DNA of 64,000 nt, taken from contig JAUNSC010000001.1 of the NCBI GenBank assembly GCA_030539395.1, positions 62,001 to 126,000 on the forward strand, in the 5' to 3' direction. The translations under genes and the position numbers were made by a program. Origin of the DNA: Eubacteriales bacterium. GTDB taxonomy: Bacteria > Bacillota > Clostridia > Lachnospirales > Lachnospiraceae. Shown piece by piece: positions 58,304 through 64,000 of this stretch (the stretch's first letter is position 1; every line of letters starts with the position of its first letter). The notes below the pieces were generated by a model. The model ran no database searches, had not been told where the DNA came from, and worked only from the letters and a program-made list of their open reading frames with translations.

Positions 58304-60466
58304 ATGGAAAAACAGTTATTTTTATTACCGGTTATCGTTTTTCTTCCTATGATTGGCGCATGCGTATCCTACCTCAGTGGAAGAAAAGACAAAGGATTGA
58401 GAGATCGCGTTGTTGGTGCGGTATCTGTGGCAGAATTTCTCTTATTGATTATATTGCTGGCGACAAACGGCGGATCTGAAGCAGGATTTGATGTTCCGGG
58501 TGTATGCGGAATGGGACTGCATTTTACAGTGGACGGTTTCAGAACCGTATATGGTGCCATAGCGGCATTTATGTGGATGATGACATCTTTGTTTTCAGCA
58601 GAATATTTTGCCCATTACAGAAACAGGAACAGATATTATCTGTTTCAGCTGGTGACACTTGGGGCAACAGAGGGAATCTTCCTGTCTGCTGATCTTTACA
58701 CCACATTTGTCTTTTTTGAGGTAATGTCTTTTGCATCTTATGTCTGGGTAGCGCAGGATGAAAGAAAAGAATCCCTGAGAGCAGCTGCTACATATCTTGC
58801 GGTGGCAGTCATCGGCGGTCTTGTTATGCTCATGGGAATTTTTATGCTGTACTGTCAGGCGGGGACGCTGGAGATTGATGCATTGTATGATGCGTGTCAG
58901 GGAAAAGATGTCTATATTGCATGTATGTGTATGTTTTTCGGATTTGGAGCAAAAGCCGGAGCATTTCCGCTTCATATCTGGCTGCCGAAAGCACATCCGG
59001 TGGCTCCGGCTCCGGCAAGTGCACTGCTTTCAGGAATTCTGACTAAGACGGGTGTTTTCGGCATTCTGGTTATCAGCTGCAAGATACTGTTCCATGATGC
59101 AAAATGGGGGACATTTGTATTGATCGTGGGAGTTTTGACCATGGTTGCAGGTGCCGTGCTTGCATTGTTTTCTATTGATTTTAAAAGAACACTTGCCTGC
59201 TCTTCGGTATCTCAGATCGGATTCATTCTGGTTGGTATCGGTATGCAGGGACTGCTGGGCGAAGAAAATGCACTGGCAGTGAGGGGGAGTCTCCTGCATA
59301 TGGTGAATCATTCCCTGTTTAAGCTCCTTTTGTTTATGACAGCAGGAGTAATCTATATGAATCTGCATAAACTGGATTTAAACGATATCCGTGGATTTGG
59401 CAGAAAGAAACCGCTCCTGGCGGCAGTTTATCTTTGCGGAGCACTGGGTATCGGCGGTATCCCGTTGTTTTCAGGGTATGTCAGCAAGACACTGATCCAT
59501 GAAAGCATTGTGGAGTATATAGCAGAAATCAGTCATGAGGCATCTCATATTGGCTATCTTGGCACAGGAGATATGAAAATTATAGAATGGCTGTTCCTGA
59601 TCAGCGGAGGTCTGACAGTGGCTTATATGTGTAAACTGTTCTTTGCGGTATTTGTTGAAAAGAACAGTGATCCGCAGGTACAGGCAAAATATGATGCCAT
59701 GTGCGGAAAGTATATGAATAAAACAAGTTCCGTTGTTCTCGGTGTTTGTGCCGTACTTTTTCCGGTGATGGGAGTTTTCCCGCATCAGACTATGGATAAG
59801 ATTGCAGATATGGGGCAGGGATTCATGGGACTTGCTGAAAATCCCCATGTGGTCCACTATTTCAGCTGGACGAATCTGAAAGGCGGACTGACGTCTATTC
59901 TAATCGGCGTGCTTTTGTATCTTGTTGTGGCCAGAATGTGGATGCTGAAAAAAGAGGATGACGGAACCGAAAAGTATCTGAACAGATGGCCCGGGGTACT
60001 GGATATAGAAGAGGTAATCTACCGTCCGGTGTTACTGACAATTCTCCCAACGGTCTGCGGCAGTGTCTGCATGGTGCTGGATCATTGTGTGGATGTACTG
60101 GCGAAAGCTCTTCCGATTGCAGGAAGTGTAGAGTCCGGTTTCTTTGATACGATAACAGATTCTATTGTTGTGTTCCTGCGCAAGACAGTTTACAAGGACA
60201 GTCCGCAGCCGCATGAACTGGAAGAAGGCAATGAACTTACTTATGTGGCGGGACGTTTTGTAAATGGAATAGTTGCTTTGCTTAACAGGACAATCTGGAG
60301 GAAGCGGCCGAACAGAAAGGACTATATACATCGTTTTGCATTAGGATATGCAAGTTTTAAAGAAAATGCCGGACTTATCGGAAGGAGTCTTTCTTATGGA
60401 CTGATTCTTTTTTGCATAGGGTTATGTGCGACTTTGATTTATCTTTTGATTTCCATGTTAAGATAA
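58304..60466 (+). CDS. Large antiporter subunit, NuoL/MrpA-like (fourth of four)
   Basis: 720 aa. An antiporter core (about 1-500) has FFEVMSFASYVW, GAKAGAFPLHIWLPKAHPVAPAPASALLSG, helix-8 lysine in ILTKTGVFG, NHSLFKLLLF and SGYVSKTLIHE. An extra 200 C-terminal residues include a helix near 535-550, an amphipathic stretch and a final membrane helix, recalling the lateral helix of NuoL. It lacks the MrpA C-terminal domains, which are supplied by the MbhD-like and MbhE/MrpB genes. Last gene of the operon; no clear terminator follows. Confidence 0.91.
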   Translation: MEKQLFLLPVIVFLPMIGACVSYLSGRKDKGLRDRVVGAVSVAEFLLLIILLATNGGSEAGFDVPGVCGMGLHFTVDGFRTVYGAIAAFMWMMTSLFSAEYFAHYRNRNRYYLFQLVTLGATEGIFLSADLYTTFVFFEVMSFASYVWVAQDERKESLRAAATYLAVAVIGGLVMLMGIFMLYCQAGTLEIDALYDACQGKDVYIACMCMFFGFGAKAGAFPLHIWLPKAHPVAPAPASALLSGILTKTGVFGILVISCKILFHDAKWGTFVLIVGVLTMVAGAVLALFSIDFKRTLACSSVSQIGFILVGIGMQGLLGEENALAVRGSLLHMVNHSLFKLLLFMTAGVIYMNLHKLDLNDIRGFGRKKPLLAAVYLCGALGIGGIPLFSGYVSKTLIHESIVEYIAEISHEASHIGYLGTGDMKIIEWLFLISGGLTVAYMCKLFFAVFVEKNSDPQVQAKYDAMCGKYMNKTSSVVLGVCAVLFPVMGVFPHQTMDKIADMGQGFMGLAENPHVVHYFSWTNLKGGLTSILIGVLLYLVVARMWMLKKEDDGTEKYLNRWPGVLDIEEVIYRPVLLTILPTVCGSVCMVLDHCVDVLAKALPIAGSVESGFFDTITDSIVVFLRKTVYKDSPQPHELEEGNELTYVAGRFVNGIVALLNRTIWRKRPNRKDYIHRFALGYASFKENAGLIGRSLSYGLILFCIGLCATLIYLLISMLR

Positions 60467-60487
60467 TGAGAAATTTTGGGTTTTTAC

Positions 60488-60516
60488 TTGAATAAGCATT
60501 GGAAAGATGCTAAGAT
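60488..60516 (+). promoter_or_regulatory. Sigma-A promoter of the BMP lipoprotein gene
   Basis: TTGAAT (60488-60493), 17-bp spacer, TAAGAT (60511-60516), 41 bp before the start codon and 21 bp after the antiporter operon ends. Confidence 0.65.
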
Positions 60517-60557
60517 AAATATGTTTCATTTTTACACATTTTAAAGGAGGAACGAAA

Positions 60558-61850
60558 ATGAAAAAGAAAATTCTTGTAGCAGCGCTTGCTGGTGTTATGG
60601 CATTTTCCATGACAGCATGCGGCTCAAAAAAAGCTGAGACAGAAGCACCGGCAACAGAAGCAACAACAGCTGCTGCTGAGGCAGAGACTGAAGAAAAAGC
60701 AACAGAAGCTGAGTCTGAAACACAGGCAGCAGAAGCTGAGTCTGAAACTTCATCAGCTGCTCAGAGTGAAACAGAAACAACTACAGCAGCAAATGGCGAT
60801 TATAAAATTGCAATGGTTACAGACTCAGGTGATATTACAGACCAGTCTTTTAACCAGACGACTTATGAAGCTTGTAAAGCATTCGCAGAGGCAAACGGTG
60901 TAGATTTTAACTACTACAAACCGGACAGCGATTCTGATGAAGCACGTATCGCAGCTGTTGACCAGGCATGTGCAGAGGGTTACAATATCATCGTTCTGCC
61001 GGGTTATCTGTTTGGTGCAACACTCAGAGAAGAATCTCCGGCTTATCCGGATGTAAAATTTATTGCACTGGATATGTCAGAAGCTGACCTTCGCGGAGAC
61101 CAGGCAGATGTTGATCTGTCAGAAGTTTACAACACAGAAAATACCTACTGTGCAATTTATCAGGAAGAGCTTCCGGGATATATGGCAGGTTATGCCGCAG
61201 TAAAGATGGGTTACAAGCATCTTGGATTCCTGGGCGGTATGTCTGTACCGGCAGTTATCCGTTATGGTTTCGGTTTTGTACAGGGCGCAAATGCAGCAGC
61301 TGTAGAACTGGGCATTGAAGGTGAAGTAACTGTTGAATACGCATACGGCGGACAGTTCTATGGTGATGCTGATATCACAGCAGCTATGGATACATGGTAT
61401 TCAACAAACGGTGTAGAAGTTGTTTTCGCATGCGGCGGCGGTATCTACACATCTGCAGCAGAAGCAGCTGCTAAGGTTGGCGGAAAAGTAATCGGTGTTG
61501 ACTCTGACCAGGCTCCGGTTATTGATGCATACGGCGAAGGCATGACAGTAACATCTGCAATGAAGGGTCTTGCACCGACTGTAAATACACTGCTTTCTGC
61601 AATCGTACTTGAAGATACATGGGCTGATTATGTTGGTAAGATTGATAACCTTGGTCTTGTATCTGAAAATCCGGAAGAAAACTATGTACAGCTTCCTCTG
61701 GAAAGCACACAGTGGTCCGATACCTTTACACAGGATGACTATAAAGCACTGGTAGCATCCATGGTAGCAGGTGATGTGACAGTTGATAACGGTATTGAAA
61801 CAATGCCGGAAACAGCAATCACAGTTAATGATCTTGGAAATATCAAATAA
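60558..61850 (+). CDS. BMP-family (PnrA/Med-like) substrate-binding lipoprotein
   Basis: 430 aa. A lipoprotein signal (KKKILVAALAGVMAFSMTAC, acylated Cys21) is followed by a 50-residue stalk rich in Glu, Ala, Thr and Ser (about 24-76). The BMP domain starts at YKIAMVTDSGDITDQSFNQTTYEA; FLGGMSVPAVIRYGFGFVQGAN and IGVDSDQAP are family motifs. BMP proteins bind purine nucleosides for ABC uptake. The ATPase and permease genes follow after a terminator. Codon choice and the AAAGGAGG site suggest high expression. Confidence 0.94.
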   Translation: MKKKILVAALAGVMAFSMTACGSKKAETEAPATEATTAAAEAETEEKATEAESETQAAEAESETSSAAQSETETTTAANGDYKIAMVTDSGDITDQSFNQTTYEACKAFAEANGVDFNYYKPDSDSDEARIAAVDQACAEGYNIIVLPGYLFGATLREESPAYPDVKFIALDMSEADLRGDQADVDLSEVYNTENTYCAIYQEELPGYMAGYAAVKMGYKHLGFLGGMSVPAVIRYGFGFVQGANAAAVELGIEGEVTVEYAYGGQFYGDADITAAMDTWYSTNGVEVVFACGGGIYTSAAEAAAKVGGKVIGVDSDQAPVIDAYGEGMTVTSAMKGLAPTVNTLLSAIVLEDTWADYVGKIDNLGLVSENPEENYVQLPLESTQWSDTFTQDDYKALVASMVAGDVTVDNGIETMPETAITVNDLGNIK

Positions 61851-61863
61851 TAATATGTTTTTT

Positions 61864-61894
61864 AAAGACCGGCTGCTGGGCCGGTCTTTTTTTT
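61864..61894 (+). terminator. Intrinsic terminator after the lipoprotein gene
   Basis: AAAGACCGGC (61864-61873) pairs with GCCGGTCTTT (61880-61889), followed by T to 61894. Placed between binding protein and ATPase, it would let the binding protein be made in excess. Confidence 0.93.
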
Positions 61895-61980
61895 GTTCTT
61901 TGACAGGAGTTCGGGTAAAATATTTTTGAGACTGCATATTACGGAATAGTCATTTTGTATAGATTTTAAGTCAGTTTTGC

Positions 61981-62009
61981 TTTAAATTTTGTAAAAGGTA
62001 TGATAATAT
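61981..62009 (+). promoter_or_regulatory. Candidate promoter of the ABC ATPase/permease genes
   Basis: TTTAAA (61981-61986), 17-bp spacer, TAATAT (62004-62009); an overlapping TATGAT at 61999-62004 is an alternative -10. A new promoter is expected because a strong terminator precedes. Confidence 0.4.
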
Positions 62010-62048
62010 AGGATATATGTGCGAAAGAGAGAAAGGGGGACGGTGACA

Positions 62049-63590
62049 TTGGAAAATTATGCTATAGAGATGCTTAATATTACCAAAAAGTTTCCGGGCA
62101 TCATAGCAAATGATAATATCACTTTGCAATTGCGAAAAGGTGAAATCCATGCACTGCTTGGAGAGAACGGAGCAGGAAAATCCACGCTTATGAGCGTTCT
62201 TTTCGGCCTGTATCAGCCGGAAGAAGGTGAAATCCGCAAAGACGGAAAAAAGGTGGAGATAAAAGATCCGAATGATGCAAATGATCTGGGAATCGGAATG
62301 GTTCATCAGCATTTCAAACTGGTAGAGTGCTTCAGTGTTCTTGATAATATTATTCTTGGCGTAGAGACAACAAAGGGCGGATTTCTGCAGAAGGCGGAGG
62401 CCAGGAAAAAAGTCGTGGCCCTTTCAGAAAAATATGGTTTGCAGGTAGACCCGGATGCACTGGTTGAAGATATTACGGTCGGTATGCAGCAGAGAACAGA
62501 AATTCTGAAGATGCTGTATCGCGATAATGAAATTCTGATTTTTGATGAGCCTACAGCAGTGCTTACACCTCAGGAGATACAGGAACTGATGTCTATTATG
62601 AAAAATCTTGCATCAGAGGGTAAGAGTATTCTTTTTATTACTCATAAGCTTGCAGAAATCATGCAGGTTTCAGACAGATGCACTGTGCTTCGTAAAGGCA
62701 AGTATGTAGGAACCGTTGAGACAAAAGATACCACACCGGAAAAACTGTCTGCCATGATGGTGGGACGTGATGTTAATTTTGCTGTAGAAAAGGGTAAGGC
62801 AACTCCGGGCGAGGTTGTCCTTGACATTCAGGGTATGACGGTGGCATCCAAACGACATAAAAACAATGCAGTCAATAATGTCAGCATGCAGGTGCACCGT
62901 GGTGAGATTGTCTGTATTGCAGGTATTGACGGAAATGGACAGACAGAATTTGTGTATGGTCTGTCAGGGCTTGAACCTTTAAAAGCCGGTACGATCAGAT
63001 TAAATGGAGAAGATATTACAAATGCTCCCATTCGGAAACGTTCGGTTATGGGAATGAGCCATATCCCGGAAGACCGTCACAAACATGGATTGGTATTGGA
63101 TTATTCTCTTGAAAATAATATGGTGCTGCAAAGATATTTTGAACCGCAGTTCACCGGAAAAGCAGGTTTCTTAAAAAAGAAAGAAATTCGTGCATATGCG
63201 CAGCGCCTGATTGAACAGTATGATGTGCGCTCGGGACAGGGACCGGTCACAATGGCACGTTCCATGTCCGGCGGTAATCAGCAGAAAGCAATTATTGCCC
63301 GGGAAATTGATAAAAATCCTGAACTCCTGATCGCAGTTCAGCCCACAAGAGGTCTGGATGTCGGAGCGATTGAATATATTCATAAGCAGCTTGTTGCTCA
63401 GAGAAATGCCGGAAAGGGTGTGCTTCTGGTAAGCCTGGAGCTGGATGAGGTTATGAATGTTTCTGACAGGATTCTTGTTATGTACGAGGGCGAGATTGTG
63501 GGAGAGTTTAATCCTGAAGAAGTAACAGTAGAAGAGCTTGGTCTGTATATGGCAGGAGCAAAGAGAAAGGGGGCAGACACAAATGAATAA
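62049..63590 (+). CDS. Sugar/nucleoside-type ABC transporter ATPase (two ATPase domains)
   Basis: 513 aa from TTG 62049, about 9 bp after AGGGGG; GTG 62043 is an alternative. Two fused ABC domains of the RbsA/NupO type: the first has GENGAGKSTLMSVLFG, signature ITVGMQQRTEIL and Walker B ILIFDEPTAVLTP; the second has a degenerate A-loop (CIAGIDGNGQTEFVYGL) but a good signature (MSGGNQQKAIIARE). It has VQPTRGLDVGAI where DEP would stand. This asymmetry is normal in the family. Partner of the BMP lipoprotein. Confidence 0.93.
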   Translation: MENYAIEMLNITKKFPGIIANDNITLQLRKGEIHALLGENGAGKSTLMSVLFGLYQPEEGEIRKDGKKVEIKDPNDANDLGIGMVHQHFKLVECFSVLDNIILGVETTKGGFLQKAEARKKVVALSEKYGLQVDPDALVEDITVGMQQRTEILKMLYRDNEILIFDEPTAVLTPQEIQELMSIMKNLASEGKSILFITHKLAEIMQVSDRCTVLRKGKYVGTVETKDTTPEKLSAMMVGRDVNFAVEKGKATPGEVVLDIQGMTVASKRHKNNAVNNVSMQVHRGEIVCIAGIDGNGQTEFVYGLSGLEPLKAGTIRLNGEDITNAPIRKRSVMGMSHIPEDRHKHGLVLDYSLENNMVLQRYFEPQFTGKAGFLKKKEIRAYAQRLIEQYDVRSGQGPVTMARSMSGGNQQKAIIAREIDKNPELLIAVQPTRGLDVGAIEYIHKQLVAQRNAGKGVLLVSLELDEVMNVSDRILVMYEGEIVGEFNPEEVTVEELGLYMAGAKRKGADTNE

Positions 63591-64000
63591 GAATGAAAAG
63601 AAGAGCCTCCTTAGAAACGGCGCGTTTCAGTCGCTCATTGCATCACTGGCCTGTATTATTATCGGTCTTTTGTTGGGGTATGTTGTATTGCTGCTTATCA
63701 ATCCGGCAGGAGCGGGGAATGCAATTGTTTCAATTTTAAAAAATTTTATGTATTATCCTACTCAGGTGAAAGCATTGCAGTATTTTGGAAGTACACTTGT
63801 AAAAACAGCACCGCTTCTGATGTGTTCGCTGTCTGTGCTCTTTGCCTATAAGGTTGGCCTTTTCAATATTGGTGCAGCCGGACAGTATGTGGCAGGCGCA
63901 GGTGCATGCTTATACTGTGCTCTGGCATTTAAGCTTCCCTGGTATGTCTGCATTCTTGCGGCAGTACTTGTAGGAGCAGTTCTTGCAGCAATTTCAGGTC
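63583..64000 (+). CDS. Nucleoside-type ABC transporter permease, 3' truncated
   Basis: The first 139 codons are visible; the frame runs off the window. It starts at ATG 63583 inside the ATPase end (8-bp overlap), with AAGGGGG upstream. After a charged N-terminus, hydrophobic stretches appear at about 16-42 and 62-82, followed by GLFNIGAAGQYVAGA, a motif of NupP/RbsC-like permeases (BPD_transp_2 family). A second permease gene normally follows in such operons. Confidence 0.9.
   Translation, partial: MNKNEKKSLLRNGAFQSLIASLACIIIGLLLGYVVLLLINPAGAGNAIVSILKNFMYYPTQVKALQYFGSTLVKTAPLLMCSLSVLFAYKVGLFNIGAAGQYVAGAGACLYCALAFKLPWYVCILAAVLVGAVLAAISG

Overview
The window reads as chromosomal backbone DNA of an anaerobic, endospore-forming member of the Clostridia, most likely Lachnospiraceae (genus not resolved). 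The evidence is the spoIIA operon followed by spoVA genes, an alpha/beta-type small acid-soluble spore protein, a type A RNase P RNA, a tetrahydrofolate riboswitch on folT, a split pyrB/pyrI aspartate carbamoyltransferase, and moderate-GC genes with strong GGAGG ribosome binding sites, ATGA overlaps and occasional TTG/GTG starts. I see no insertion sequence, prophage, CRISPR array or tRNA gene. Two genes are cut by the window ends: a cobD-like aminotransferase at base 1 and a nucleoside-type ABC permease at base 64000.

Layout. 1-2.9 kb: end of a cobalamin cluster (cobD-like, cobQ, cbiC). 3.0-11.0 kb: a secreted YARHG protein, then hemA-hemC-cobA/hemD-hemB-hemL, which make uroporphyrinogen III and precorrin-2; next to cobQ/cbiC they most plausibly feed corrinoid synthesis. 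A DUF1461 membrane protein and a PspC protein follow. 11.0-16.7 kb: spore protein, holA, a convergent MATE pump, a Nif3-like protein, a TGS-domain nucleoside kinase and rnpB. 16.7-21.3 kb: a Bce-type response regulator, histidine kinase, ABC ATPase and permease. 21.3-23.2 kb, minus strand: pyrI, pyrB and a CmpB-like membrane protein.

23.2-28.2 kb: folate block, THF riboswitch-folT, terminator, folC-folE-HD protein-folP-folBK. 28.2-33.3 kb: accessory cell-surface block (Wzx-like flippase, ATP-grasp ligase, PaaK/CapK-like adenylating enzyme, NAD-dependent epimerase). 33.3-39.5 kb: pheA, DUF815 ATPase, ppx and ppk1 (polyphosphate). 39.5-44.4 kb: CsbB-like glycosyltransferase, secreted M15 peptidase and a divergent YfhO membrane protein. 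44.6-50.9 kb: second folC, a 48-residue protein, a zinc-ribbon/TPR membrane protein, then spoIIAA-spoIIAB-sigF-spoVAA-spoVAB-spoVAC.

51.0-60.5 kb: a ten-gene cation/proton antiporter operon. Its first seven genes follow the order of the archaeal membrane-bound hydrogenase antiporter half (MrpE, F, G, MbhD, MbhE+MrpB, C, D), but three more large antiporter-type subunits replace the hydrogenase half. This is the most distinctive system in the window. 60.5-64.0 kb: a BMP-family lipoprotein with its ABC ATPase and start of a permease, probably nucleoside uptake.

Most regulatory calls (promoters, operators, hairpins) were read by eye from the bases and are candidates only. The only stretches over 300 bases without a protein gene are 16263-16718 (rnpB, its promoter and terminator) and 23198-23549 (promoter, THF riboswitch and downstream leader hairpins).
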